From Mimachlamys varia (lineage: Eukaryota > Mollusca > Bivalvia > Pectinida > Pectinidae), in assembly GCA_947623455.1 (NCBI GenBank), contig OX392543.1, positions 16,800,757 through 16,864,756 of the forward strand: a stretch of DNA of 64,000 bases, in the 5' to 3' direction. Of this stretch, positions 1-10,707 are shown in pieces. The notes under the pieces are model-generated. The model was not told the DNA's origin and did no database searches. It saw nothing but the letters and a program-made list of their open reading frames with translations. A program made the position numbers and the translations under genes. Numbering within the stretch: position 1 is the stretch's first letter; each line of letters starts with the position of its first letter.

Positions 1-184
1 TTTGTCTTTGCGTTTACGCTAATATATATTCGCAATCAGAGTGTACTGAGCCCAAGAAGGGAGAGGTGTAAATATAACTTTGTAAGAAATAATCAGGGGG
101 TGATTAAATAAAAACAAAACGCCCATGGGCCTTTGTCTTTCATCCTATAATGTATGCTTTTTGGTGGTTATTGCGAAAGATAGG

Positions 185-640
185 AACATATTTGACCCTT
201 TTCACAATGAAAGTGGGTCAAGGTAATTCATTTGAGCAAACTGTTACGGACCAAATATCAGTTCACAAGGCCTTTCAGACATTTGACCCCTGTGACCTTG
301 ACAGTAGGTCAATGTAATTCATTTGAACAAACTGTGCAGCCCCTTTTCCCTGCATGCTACAAGCCAATATCAGCGCCCTATGCATTTAGGTTATTGGGAA
401 GGAGTTGGTTGAAGATTTAAAGACATTCGACCCATGTGACCTTGAAAGTAGTTCAAGATGATTGATTTTAACAAACTTGGTAACGATTTATCCCAGCAAA
501 CTACATGCATAAAATTGGCACCGTTTGCTTTTTAGTTACTTGGAAGAAGGAACTACATGTTGTATATGCATTAAACCCAAGTCACCTGAGATCATTGATA
601 GAAATCACTTTATGTAATCCGTGCAGCAAGTAGCTGGAAT
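185..640. repeat. Dispersed bivalve-type repeat, about three diverged units
   Basis: Units of roughly 130-165 bp recur with the phrases 'atttgacccctgtgacctt', 'agtaggtcaatgtaattcat' and 'gaacaaactg'. The same family, better preserved, lies at 50630-51310. Short open frames here are interrupted and look incidental. I see no gene in this stretch. Confidence 0.7.
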
Positions 641-1060
641 GAAAGAAGGACGTATCTAACAAATATATTTTTTAAATGATTGTGGTGATACGAATCCTTT
701 TAAATGGACTCCTGCATTATAATGTTCTGTTTCAATCACCACGCAATCAGTAAAAAGATTTGGTCCACATCGATCATAGTTTAGTTAGAGCAAAACAATT
801 ATTTTAAGTAGGTTAGGCTATTACTCGATTACGTAAGGCGAAACACATGAAGCTACAGAAAAAAATGCACAAGACGTTTTCTATTTGAAGCAAATATCAC
901 GTGTTTTATCTATAAATCAATTGCTTTTGTGTCCTGGATGAAACGAAAAGAAACGCCATATTGCTCCATAACAGCAATAGTCAGATTGGACGTATATGTA
1001 GCCTACATAAAGGCATTGTGAAGCAAGACGCTATGGAATAAAAGGTAGATAGCTGTAGGA
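641..1060. other. No recognisable feature
   Basis: AT-rich sequence with no long open frame, no tRNA-like fold and no obvious repeat to the rest of the window. Confidence 0.5.
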
Positions 1061-1310
1061 GGAAGAAAAAGACACTACATATTGCAATGGGTGAAACATA
1101 TATTTCAATAGGTAAAACATATATTGCAATGGGTAAATCAGATATATTTGCTATGTGTGAAACAGATATGTTGCAATCATATTTGTACCCTCAAGAAGAG
1201 GGTATGAAAGCAATTCTAAATTCTGCAAGGGGTATTGACATTTGTCACTCAATGCGATACATATATATATATACACAATTGGTACCCATCCCCCCCCCCC
1301 CCCCCCCCTC
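1061..1310. repeat. Short tandem 'aaacatatattgcaatgggt' units, TA microsatellite and poly-C tract
   Basis: Three imperfect units around 1085-1165 are followed by 'cactcaatgcgatacatata', a TA run, 'aattggtacc' and about 19 C. The block 'cactcaatgcgatacatata...aattggta...C(n)' recurs at 2851-2906, so the two share an origin. The 152-residue open frame across this region is repeat-rich and not credible as a gene. Confidence 0.6.
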
Positions 1311-1790
1311 TGTGAAGAAGGCCAAAGGGTTCTTCACCTTCACCAAGACCGGGCAGGGCATACCAATATCTTTAAAAATGGTACAAGGACATATGTACCT
1401 TGTCTCCGGCACACATACACTTAAAATTCTCGAATTTTACGTTTGGAATGAGGTGTATGTTATCAATCTACCAATAATACTGAAAGGAAAGGTTATATCA
1501 CAAATAAGATATAAAGTGATGTGTCCCCTACTTAATCTAATCTAAAGGCAGGGCGCTTCTAGCGATACCGATACATGTTACTCGTCAGGAAAAAACTCTG
1601 ATATCTTGTTTGAAATTAGCCCACACAGTACACGATTGTCCTTTGTCATATATCACATGGTTTGTGTCATTTAATGTAACTTTGGACCGAGTTTTGAACC
1701 CAAAATGACTGCAGCATATAATTATGGTCATACGTCACCGTCGTGAAAAATAACTGCCTGCATTTCTGATAATAGCTATACTTACCTCTC
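1311..1790. other. No recognisable gene
   Basis: Open frames run through the stretch, but they have no domain I recognise and include the poly-C tract as poly-proline. I do not call a gene. Confidence 0.45.
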
Positions 1791-2275
1791 GTGCAGGATC
1801 AGGATGACCTTTAGTCACCGTGCTTCGTCCGTCGTCGTCCGCCATGCGTAAACTTTTCACTTTTCAAACTTCTTCGCTAGTTCCACCAGTTGGATTGAGC
1901 TTAAACTTACCTGAAATGTTCTCGGAATGGTCCCGACCAAGTGTTGTACATTTTCGAGTTTCGAGTCGGTCTGAAATACAAAATGGCCGCCACAGTCGCC
2001 TTCTTAAAAAAAAACAATTTTAAACTTTTTTGGTTGGTCTGAAATCTCCGCCACAGCGGCCATATTTTGAAAAACACATTTTTAACTTCTTCTCAAATAC
2101 CACTTGTAAGATTGAAATAAAACTTGACCGAAATGTTCCTGGGAAGGTCCCAACCAAGTGTTGTTATTTTTCGGGTTGGTCCGAAATCCAAGATGGCTGC
2201 CACAGCCGTCATCTTGAGAAACCCATTTTAAACTTCTTCTCAAGCTCCACTGGTGAAGCTGAGTAGAAAATTATT
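1791..2275. repeat. Two-unit tandem repeat
   Basis: The block 'cctgaaatgttctcggaatg...gtcccgaccaagtgttgtac...aaatggccgccacag' at about 1905-1995 recurs as 'accgaaatgttcctgggaag...caaccaagtgttgttattt...aagatggctgccacag' at about 2118-2205, a period near 210 bp. A shorter related piece lies at 2035-2075. The open frames of 67 and 78 residues are translations of the repeat. Confidence 0.65.
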
Positions 2276-2429
2276 TGGGGTGTTAAGAAAGAGAAGTCCA
2301 TTAAAGTGGTGTTATTTGAATGGTTCGAAACACTTTGACATGACAATCAATGAGGCCATTTTGAAGCATGATTATGCAATCACTGTTTTCCACCATTAGT
2401 AGTCAGATGACCGTTAAAGACAAACACAG

Positions 2430-2700
2430 AAAACTTATACTGGCGGCTAGTTTCATATGCCCTTCTGAAATTAGAAATACAATAGAATATTCTACATCAA
2501 CTGCTTACCTCGATCTCTACTTAAACTAGGACAACATGGAAAGCTTACTACTAAGCTATACGATACGATTTTAATTTTCAGATCGTGAACTTCCCTTTCT
2601 TGATAGTAACATCCCTGTTTCTCCAACCTATGATGTCGCACGCAGTTGATTCGTTATTCTAGGGCTTGCTCTAAATATCGAAATGTTCATGAAATTGTAA
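2430..2700 (+). pseudogene. Degraded copy of the retroelement fragment at 3080
   Basis: Broken frames spell TAYLDLYLN, then LPFLDSNIPVSPTYDV, matching the better preserved open frame at 3080-3472 but with stops and frameshifts, including a stop after LYLN. It is an older insertion of the same element. Confidence 0.75.
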
Positions 2701-2844
2701 AAGTGGAATGATTCGCAATTGTTGAAAACTTGTGTTCATCTGTATTTAGCTTGCATTAAATCTCCTCGAATATATCCACAAACGAACATATTTCACACCA
2801 TTCAAACTCTAATAGTATTATACACAGTACAAAACAGCCTGACT

Positions 2845-2910
2845 TTTGTCACTCAATGCGATACATATATATATATATATATAATTGGTACACCCCCCCC
2901 CCCCCTTCTT
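2845..2910. repeat. TA microsatellite plus poly-C, copy of the 1251-1310 block
   Basis: 'cactcaatgcgatacatata' is followed by a TA run, 'ataattggtacac' and about 14 C. It duplicates the arrangement near 1251-1310. Confidence 0.7.
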
Positions 2911-3079
2911 CATTATACACAGTACGAAACAGCATGACTGAATCGCGAAAATTGTCACACCGCGAACAGTTTGTTCAGGCTGGCTTAGTAAAAAGTCCAC
3001 GTGCAAATATATTGGCGTTTACAGAATATCTCTACTAATAACAAACAAATTTACTATACGGGGATTCGAAGGATGCAGG

Positions 3080-3472
3080 TTGATCAAAACTATGTGCCAG
3101 TTGTATGGTTGTCATCTTCTCTCAGACTCTCCTACATCAGCTTCTTACCTCGATCTTTACTTAAACTATGACCAAAACGGGCAACTTCTCACTAAGCTGT
3201 ATGATGAACGTGACGATTTCGATTTTCCGATTGTGAACTTTCCCTTTCTTGATAGTAACATTCCTGCTTCTCCATCCTATGGTGTTTACATGTCGCAGTT
3301 GATTCGTTATTCTAGTGCTTGCGCTGAATGTCGCGATTTTCGTGATAGATGTCGACTGCTGACGAACAAACTTACGGCACAGGGATTCGAGAGGTGCAGG
3401 TTGATGAAGACTATGGGCAAGTTTTATGGTCGCCATCTGATATCATCGATAATATTCTGTATCTTTGTGTGA
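3080..3472 (+). pseudogene. Retroelement ORF 3' fragment (reverse-transcriptase-linked C-terminal region)
   Basis: A 130-residue open frame contains TSASYLDLYLNYDQNGQLLT and LYDERDDFDFPIVNFPFLDS, then YGVYMSQLIRYSSACAEC and KFYGRH. From memory this text is a recurrent C-terminal block of proteins with a reverse transcriptase domain in bivalve and lancelet genomes. No reverse transcriptase core lies upstream, so this is a 5'-truncated insertion rather than a working gene. The methionine is arbitrary; the homology begins at about SPTSASYL. A second, more decayed copy lies at 2430-2700, and the sequence after the stop (3473-3790) recurs several times as an apparent 3' tail. Confidence 0.8.
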
Positions 3473-3790
3473 TATGAAGATGGACGTTTTTGAGTTTGCT
3501 TGTAAGAGTGTTTACTTGTTGTGATGACAATGATGACTTGGTTCTCATTTTGAGGATTGATGCTTACTTGGATGTGACCAATATTTACATGACGGGTGTC
3601 GTCGATGAAGCAGAAGACGCTTACTCTTCCGGAACACCTGGTCTTATTCTCTTGTGCTTTTACGAGGGCTTCCATGTAAATCTTTCCTTTGTTCCTATTT
3701 TGCCCCTAGTTTAATCGATTTTGAGTTCGGATTATGGTTTTATTGACGCTTTGGTATTCTCTGATTTATTTTTTTTTTTTTTTTTTTGTC
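3473..3790 (+). repeat. Apparent 3' tail of the retroelement, dispersed
   Basis: It runs from 'gatggacgtttttgagt' through 'gggtgtcgtcgatgaagcag' and 'ttccggaacacctggtctta' to a long T run. Related copies lie at 13255-13775 (two, minus), 15725-16020 (minus) and 18053-18335 (a minus piece followed by a plus piece). A 74-residue open frame here is part of the repeat. Confidence 0.7.
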
Positions 3791-4009
3791 TCATTGAGAA
3801 GTATGGCCGTTTTTGAGTATGCTCATTAGTGTTGTTAGTATAAGGATTTACTTATTTAAAAGTTTAATAACGACATCAACTTTAAATTGATTTTTTCCTG
3901 CTATGCCAACTTTAGGACGAGTTGTTATGTTTGCATTTTATTTGATATTCATGCGCCAGCCTAATCGCCTTGCTTAATTATAGAAAATAATTATCATCAG
4001 GCTTGGCTA

Positions 4010-4475
4010 TTTTTATCTAAAGACAATGCAACGAAATAAAGAAAATAAGAAAGGAACGTTTTGTTCTGGTTTTGCTTTGTAAGCATTAGCACTTAAACAT
4101 CTTTTTCTGTTATTCTGTGGAGTGTAATGACATTGCGTCTTTAGAGGGACCGAGGCAATCTAAAAACAATGCAACGAAAGCGTAAATGTTCTGAAATAAT
4201 AAAAAAAGGAACGTTTTGTTCTGGTTTAGCTTTATTAGTATTAGCACCTTAACGGTATTTTGTTATTCTGTGGAGCGTAATGACGTTGCATCCTTAGAGA
4301 GACAGAGACAATCTAAAGATAATACAACGAAAGTGTAAATATTCTGAAATAATAAAAAAAATGAACGTTTTGTTCTGGTTTAGCTTTATTAGTATTAGCA
4401 CCTTAACGGTATGTTTGTGTTCTGTGGAGTGTAATGACATTGCGTCCTTAGAGAGACAGAGATAATCACGGTGTA
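4010..4475. repeat. Tandem repeat, period about 165 bp, almost three copies
   Basis: Each unit carries 'aacgttttgttctggttt', 'agtattagcaccttaacgg', 'ctgtggagtgtaatgacatt' and 'agagacagagacaatctaaa'. No protein is predicted from it. Confidence 0.85.
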
Positions 4476-4479
4476 ACGA

Positions 4480-4770
4480 TCCCCTGGCTTCAACAAAAAT
4501 ATCTGTTACGAATTAATAGTTTACATAGAGTAAATATTTCAAACAGAAATATTCCATAAAATGTTTACTTTGCCTGATAAAAACTATATTATGTTAAATA
4601 AAGTATGTCATTTCGCATCGCATCACTGATACATTTATGATTATAGATAAACAAACGTAGCCATGTGGAACATCACATACAGTCTGTTATTTGTTCCATC
4701 AATATTTCTATCAAGAAATTCAAGTAACGTGATATCTAAAAAAAACAAACAGATACATGGCTAGACAATG
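4480..4770. repeat. AT-rich dispersed repeat, inverted copy at about 14785-15015
   Basis: 'ataaacaaacgtagccatgtgg' sequence near 4650 reappears in reverse as 'ccacatggctacgtttgttt' near 14820. The flanking 'aatagtttac...agtaaata' also recurs in reverse near 14985. The two are inverted copies about 10 kb apart. Confidence 0.65.
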
Positions 4771-4929
4771 GAACTGATTAACGGCTTGGAACGATAACTT
4801 CAATTGCGCGATAAATGAGAAACACATATTTATATTTTGAAAATGTATTAAACAAAGTTGATCATTTCAACAACAAAATATTATTGTATTAATTATAAGA
4901 TTAATATATCAAATTTAAACATTTCTTTT

Positions 4930-5140
4930 GCTTTATTTTGGTTTATGTCCTATTAACAGCTATTGTCATTCAAGGACGTGTCAGGTTTTGGGGATGGAGG
5001 AAAGCCGGATTACCGGGAGAAAAACCACCGACCTACGGTCAGTACCTGGCAACTACCCCACGTGGGATTCAATCTCGCAATCCAGAGGTAGAGGGCTAGT
5101 GGTGGAATATCGGGACACCTTAACCACTCGGCCACCGCAT
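4930..5140 (-). repeat. tRNA-derived SINE (Leu/Ser-like head)
   Basis: On the minus strand, 5138-5064 reads as a 75-nt tRNA-like head with an A-box-like 'ggtggccgagtggttaagg' and a B-box-like 'gcgagattgaatccc'. It is followed by a core at 5040-4993 related to 'tctcccggtaatccggcttt', shared with the SINE at 42820-42990. The acceptor stem does not pair well, so this is a SINE and not a tRNA gene. Confidence 0.75.
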
Positions 5141-5550
5141 TCAAGAGCAACGTATATCACAAATAGACATACGACTAAATCGCAACTGGTTAAATAAAAG
5201 TATTTAAAAAAAGTAGTATATTTCAGTGTGTTACTGCATTGTGCAGTCTGTACTTGTTATCATCGTATTCAAAATTGTTTTATTTTATTGCATATTGAAT
5301 TATATAAAATGTTAAGATCAACCATTTCTCCGGTCATGACATATACTGTATACTCGGATACAGTATGATATAATATATTATCATCACAATGTTTTATTTA
5401 TTTATTTGATTTTACAGAAAAATGAAATAAAAGCTGGCATACCCTATTATCTTATACATCCTAATCACAATATTTTTTAGAAACTAATTTTGATCGCATC
5501 TCTGTCAGACCATAAATAACTACGTATCTAATGACAAATAACATCATCAT
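5141..5550. other. No recognisable feature
   Basis: AT-rich intergenic sequence. Confidence 0.5.
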
Positions 5551-5735
5551 ATAGACCACGTAACACACACATATGCTGCACCTCTTAAATTTAGTAATAG
5601 ATACAGTATGCCGAAAAAATGAATTAAACTGCATCATACAGCTGTTTCGTCCTCCTAGGACTCTTCAGTGATGCTAGGGGCCAAAAGGTAGGAATCCTCA
5701 ATTTCTAAACTAATGTAGAAGCAGAAGGGTAGTTA
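5551..5735 (+). repeat. Dispersed repeat copy (family of 11677-11873)
   Basis: Contains 'cgtaacacacacatatgctg', 'gatacagtatgccg', 'gtcctcctaggactcttcag' and 'aactaatgtagaagcagaa'. Two further copies in opposite orientations bound the segment 11677-13240. Confidence 0.75.
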
Positions 5736-6170
5736 GACCACCACAGTAGTACTGGTTGTAGTGACAAAATGTTCATGACATGTCACTTCAAACACAATTA
5801 ACTCACTGGGCAAGATCTAAATAATTGAAATAACATTTTGAAACACTTTATTCATGTCAAACACTTACAACAAATATACTAACAACATTAAAGGGGACAA
5901 TACAGTAACAACAGACACATTTGTTGATACCATGATAAAAATACATATAAACAAAATATTATCTAATTTGCAAGAAAAGTCACTATGCTACAATGCGAAC
6001 ACAACAATGTATATACATCTATGAATTTTAATTGATGTTTCTAGACCTTTCCTGAGTCACTGATATAGCTAACATAAGCTACTCTAAAGCTCTTTACAGT
6101 ACACAGATATACATTTTATTATACAATAAATACAATTAACACATATTGTTCTAACAGAATACAATTCTGA
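5736..6170. other. No recognisable feature
   Basis: AT-rich sequence without long open frames or a repeat I can match. Confidence 0.45.
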
Positions 6171-6174
6171 AAAG

Positions 6175-6420
6175 TTCGCAGCTGCCTTATCAGGCGCTAA
6201 CTTCTAGTCCTATACCACCTGAATTATATCTCCGTATGTGTGATGCAGATGTATTGTGTTCTGTTTGTTGTGAGACCGTTCTTCAAATGGCATCTTTTAT
6301 AGTACCACTCAACTTGAATACCGCAACACCCTACCCAGACAATGTTATACTCTACCTGGGTTGGCGTCTGCTTGGAAGGCCGGAGTGTTATCACTCGACC
6401 GATCCGCCAAAAAATAACAG
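6175..6420 (+). repeat. Dispersed repeat, inverted copy at about 38080-38345
   Basis: 'cgcagctgccttatcaggcg' and 'gtgttctgtttgttgtgaga...gcatctttta' match, in reverse, the block at 38210-38345 ('gcgcctgataaggcagctcc'). The open frame MCDADVLCSVCCETV is the repeat translated. Confidence 0.7.
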
Positions 6421-6439
6421 TTTACCATTGAAATTCAGT

Positions 6440-6598
6440 TTAACAGTTAACTATAATAATTCATTATAACTAATTATTAATATTACAATTCATTATTACA
6501 AGTAATTAAAATTTATTAACACAATTATTACAATATCTATGACTTATTACATGATTAGTTATTACAATCCATTATAACAATTAATGAAATAGAATTAT
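6440..6598. repeat. AT-rich 'attacaattcattat' units
   Basis: Irregular copies of the unit that forms the cleaner minisatellite at 7505-7760 lie here, on the other side of the palindrome at 6599-6719. Confidence 0.6.
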
Positions 6599-6719
6599 TA
6601 ATCATCTAATTTCATATTGGCCCAGGTATTAGGCTTGTCATATTGGCCGAGGCCGCAGGCCGACGGCCAATGTGACAGACCGAGGCCTTACAACTGGGCC
6701 CATGTGGAATTAGGTGATT
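6599..6719. repeat. GC-rich foldback of about 120 bp
   Basis: The left arm begins 'aatcatctaatttcatattg' and the right arm ends 'catgtggaattaggtgatt', its reverse complement with a few mismatches. The centre is 'gaggccgcaggccgacggcc'. The arms are about 50 bp. The phrase 'atattggccca' recurs at 7405-7465. Confidence 0.8.
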
Positions 6720-7504
6720 GATATGTTACTTTAATTGGCATTTATAAATATAACAGAAATCAACTGAATAAATTCAACTAATTGAATAACCACAAATTCG
6801 AATTACACGTATAGTTCAGTTATTTCCTCCTGTAAACTAGACATATACTGACTTTATTTCGTTTTATATTCTGGAAAGTCATAACATTTATATATATGAT
6901 TTAACATAGGGCGTAACAACGAAAAGGACAAACAACCTTGTCACGGTGGGGAATAGTGTTTACGTAATAAAACTAAAGAATTTACACAGTTTTCACCAGA
7001 AAGGTTAGATGTACATACGACCGACTCTAGACGTACAAAATAGTATATGTCTGTGTAAACCACCACCCTCGTTCGAAGATAATCGCTCCGATTCAAAACT
7101 GTGGTCAGAATGTTACAGAAAACTACGGACCGTTGCAGCACAAATAAGGTTTCGATATATCAAGAATTCAGTATTGTATATGTTCGTCACAATAAAATGC
7201 TTACGTAATGAGTATTTTTAATTTCGTACCTCTAGATCTATTTTCTCCTTTAACACTGGCGGCGGCCAGTTTATATTCTTGTTATTCACCAACTGCAGAC
7301 GACCACGTGATTCCCCATCGTGCTTGTAGTCGTGGCTATTAGTCTCGAAGTTATGTTCTTAACAGTTTTGTTTGCGTTCTTTTGGAGCGTTATCGTTATT
7401 GACCCAGTTTATCCCGTATTGGCCCTGTTCGTTGATATTGGCCCAGTTTACTCCATATTGGCACAATTTTGTTATGATACCTGATTAGGCAATTTTTCAT
7501 ATAA
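6720..7504. other. No gene recognised; scattered 'attggccca' phrases
   Basis: Opposing short open frames at 6941-7221 have no recognised domain. The phrases 'tattggccctg', 'atattggcccag' and 'catattggcac' at 7410-7465 recall the foldback at 6599-6719. Confidence 0.4.
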
Positions 7505-7760
7505 TTGTGAATATGCAAGTAGTTAAGTAATTATTGCAATCCATTATAACAATTAATTATTACAATCCATTATATTGATCAATAATTACAATCCATTATA
7601 ACAATTAATAATTACAATCCATTATAACAATTAATTATTACAATCCATTATAACAATTAATAATTACAATCCATTATAACAATTAATTTTTACAATTCAT
7701 TATAACGATAAATAATTGCAATCCATGATAACAATTAATTATAATAATCTATTTAAACAA
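7505..7760. repeat. Minisatellite, period about 26 bp
   Basis: About nine copies of 'ttacaatccattataacaat' plus 'taa', drifting at the right end. Confidence 0.85.
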
Positions 7761-9091
7761 TCAATTAAAATAATTAGCTGAAACAATTCATTTCTTAACA
7801 ATTCAAGTTTCATGAACTTCAATCCAGGTGTTCCAGATAGGTTAGCGTAAGCGTCAGGTTTGTCGACGTCATCCGCCATGTCAATAAAGGTCACATCCGA
7901 GTTATGTCACGTCTTCATAAAACGTGCCCAAAAGATTCATCAACCTATATGTGCTGAATATTTGCGTTCTTCGACAGCGACTTATATATATCACGAAAAG
8001 CTCGACAATCAGAGTTGACCCTAATATAACTAATTAACTGCGATATGTGAACACCGTTAGATGGTTATTAGGTCGAGGACTCCATTATTTATGAATAGCA
8101 AAAACATATTCATTCACAAAGAATACTATATGTCTAATAATTCTTCATAGTTTATGTTTTGAATATTTATGCGAAAATGTTTTTAATGCATTACCACTTT
8201 CATTTATTCACATTAATATACAGTTTATAAGTATAATATCTTTCTGAAGCAACTGTGTAGATTTTAGCAGCAAATGATAAAACGTAAAAATGTAAGGGTA
8301 AGGTTAAAAACCGGACCACAAACATTGAAAATGTCAGGTGAAATTGCAAATATGATTACAACGTCAAAAGTTAAAGAGGCAATTTAGCGGGGTTTTTTTA
8401 ATTCAACTAGAATGAAAAATACCTATATTCAGACAAAAGAATCCGTACTTGATAATTAGATACCGTGTAGCCGATGTCCGATGTGGTCAGTTTAATTATT
8501 GGGAAAACCCGCGCCAAATATAGCGACATCAAAATTTATAGCACGAAATAACCGCGCCACCTGGTGCGACAAAATGTACATGTGTTGTAAATAATTGGAC
8601 ATGAAGGCGCGAGAAGTTTGATTTCACACGTACTTCTTCCAAGGTATGGTAGATAAACGAAATACGTTGTCAACAATTATGATATTTATGATTATTATTT
8701 GATCCCAAGAGAAATTGTGTTGGTATACTTCAAACTAACCAAAAGCAGATCTAGATATTATTGAAAGCTCGCAAACACAGGGGCCCTCTGAAGGGAAATT
8801 TGTTAACCTGAAAACACGCATGCTCCGTGAGGTCACAGAGCTCAGAGATGATTGTAAACAAATGTCTCATTTGCATGGGTTGGACGCTTAAGGATTTCCT
8901 TATTATTAATTGAAAAACGCATGGAAAACATCAAATTTTGTCAAAATATCGGAATGAATAGTTTACAAGGATTACCGCACTACAATTTTATAAAAGAATT
9001 GGTGATATTATAAAAAAAGTAAACAAACTTCGCTTAATTTCCCCTTTAACGTCACATTGTAAAACTTGTATCTTCATTTTAAATATTTTAG
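7761..9091. other. Intergenic, 3' side of the receptor gene
   Basis: No open frame of note and no repeat I can match. The part next to 9092 should contain the 3' untranslated region of the minus-strand receptor gene, but no clear AATAAA lies close to the stop. Confidence 0.4.
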
Positions 9092-10318
9092 TTAACTGTT
9101 GCTAACTTTTATCTGAAGCGCAAGCGTAAGTGACATCAAACATAGAATAGTCAAAAATAAATAAAATAGAGGTTTGTCAAGTTTAGGCAGAATATCCTTC
9201 AACAGTGTTGCTTCCATGTCTGACGTAGAAGCCATGACATCTTGGTCATAAAACTCCGCATTAGACACGTCGTCTTTAACGGGATGTGTTTTTCGTTTGC
9301 TATTTTTGCAAAACCACGACCAAATTTTTAAAAGACTTCCGGGCATGGGATCATATCCATGTTCCAGAAATATTCTCACATGAATGACAGTGATTAGGAG
9401 GATTAGAACACTTAGCGCCAAAAGAGATATAAGATATATGGTCAAGTAGGGTGTTTGTATAGAAGTGTGCGGTAGCTCCGAACTGATTGTCCCTAGAAAA
9501 ACAGTGTAGGACAAGAAAATTGTAACAGCATAAGAGTTCTTCTCCCCGGACGAAAGTGGAATCAGAAAAACGCAAACATTTAAAAATCCCAACATCACAA
9601 CTGGAGTAACTGTTATGTATATAACAAACTTTGGACGCCTAAACAACTTAAAATTTATAATTAATTTGCTCGTACCACTTATTGTTGAAGAACTAATATA
9701 TTCAGTGGCAACCAGATCCCATTCACCATTTCGTTGAAACTCATCAAGAATCACGGAGTCATTGTTTGCTTTTAGGACGACATGATGAAACCTCAAATCC
9801 CAAATCTCTAAGGACATCGTACAGGTCTGGATGTCGAAAGGATAGTATTTAATGTTGATTGCGCATTTCATTGTAAATTTACCTCCAGGATACCAATACA
9901 CATTTCCTTTATCATCCACGGTGGCCTTGCTATCAATCAGATCCAGTCTGGCGATCCCTTCGTATGCATTTGTCAGTGCAATTGTTGGCAACCAGATTGT
10001 CTTGCTGTCCACGTAAACTTCACCAATGCCTCCGTTATTTAATCGCTCCCATACCAGGAAATCGTCGATCCAATTAACCCCAAACCAGCCGGAAACGACC
10101 ATCTTCTGAGACTGTACATTTATTTCATTTATTGAATGCAAATGAAGCTGAACTGCAACCTCCAACTGGGAGTCCTGGTTCCAAACAGGGCGAACGCGTT
10201 TGTCGTATCCGTTATACAGATTGGTCAGTAAAGTCTTAACGTCATCTCCTGTTGTCTGTGAAAGGACCAGATTGCTTGTTTGTAACAAGACAAACAAAAC
10301 AATTGTCAGAATTTCCAT
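9092..10318 (-). CDS. Nicotinic-type Cys-loop receptor subunit, single exon
   Basis: A 408-residue complete pentameric ligand-gated channel subunit for the plasma membrane. It has a signal peptide (1-20), extracellular domain (to about 229) and the Cys loop C152-C166 with exactly 13 residues between (KYYPFDIQT inside). Loop-like motifs are WFGVNWIDDFLVW (78-90), WLPTIALTNAYEG (109-121) and W173. Membrane segments lie at about 230-253, 262-282, 291-314 and 384-403. The GEK sequence (258-260) before TM2 and Leu269 at the 9' position indicate a cation channel. The cytoplasmic loop is short, about 65 residues. The loop C region (205-218) has no cysteine, so the vicinal pair of alpha subunits is missing; it is probably a non-alpha subunit or binds another ligand. 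The single-exon form is like other lineage-expanded molluscan receptors, known to me from memory. The ligand is unknown. Confidence 0.92.
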   Translation of the reverse strand: MEILTIVLFVLLQTSNLVLSQTTGDDVKTLLTNLYNGYDKRVRPVWNQDSQLEVAVQLHLHSINEINVQSQKMVVSGWFGVNWIDDFLVWERLNNGGIGEVYVDSKTIWLPTIALTNAYEGIARLDLIDSKATVDDKGNVYWYPGGKFTMKCAINIKYYPFDIQTCTMSLEIWDLRFHHVVLKANNDSVILDEFQRNGEWDLVATEYISSSTISGTSKLIINFKLFRRPKFVIYITVTPVVMLGFLNVCVFLIPLSSGEKNSYAVTIFLSYTVFLGTISSELPHTSIQTPYLTIYLISLLALSVLILLITVIHVRIFLEHGYDPMPGSLLKIWSWFCKNSKRKTHPVKDDVSNAEFYDQDVMASTSDMEATLLKDILPKLDKPLFYLFLTILCLMSLTLALQIKVSNS

Positions 10319-10431
10319 TATGGAAATTACGAGTAGTATAACACGAAACGATAAGAGTTTCCGAATATCAAACCAGACTGTATAAGGATGTCAAATCAAT
10401 GTGTGTGTAAATATAAAATAGTCACCTTACA

Positions 10432-10707
10432 AAGTCTCAACAGGTTTGGTATTTAAACGACATATTTTTCAAGACATGCAGTTATTTTCTTCCTTTAAAT
10501 ATGCAGATATGGTTTCACAGCCTTGTTGGAAAAAATGTTCAAATACTTTACGTAGGACAACAAGAATCAGTCTCATCGGTTTTGATATTTAAACGACATT
10601 TTTTGCAAGAAATGCAGAGTTATTTTCTTCCTTTAAATATGCAGATATGGTTTCACAGCCTTGTTGGAAAAAATGTTCAAACACTCCACGTATGACAACA
10701 GTAATGA
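10432..10707. repeat. Duplicated block (two copies, period 136-138 bp) upstream of the receptor gene
   Basis: 'atttaaacgac' occurs at 10451 and 10587, and 'atgcagatatggtttcacag' at 10501 and 10639. The two copies differ by a few substitutions and small indels. The block starts about 115 bp upstream of the minus-strand start codon at 10318, so it may overlap the promoter or 5' untranslated region. Confidence 0.9.

Noticed and set aside
1087..1545. 152-residue plus-strand open frame
   Set aside because: Made of short tandem repeats, a TA microsatellite and poly-C read as proline.
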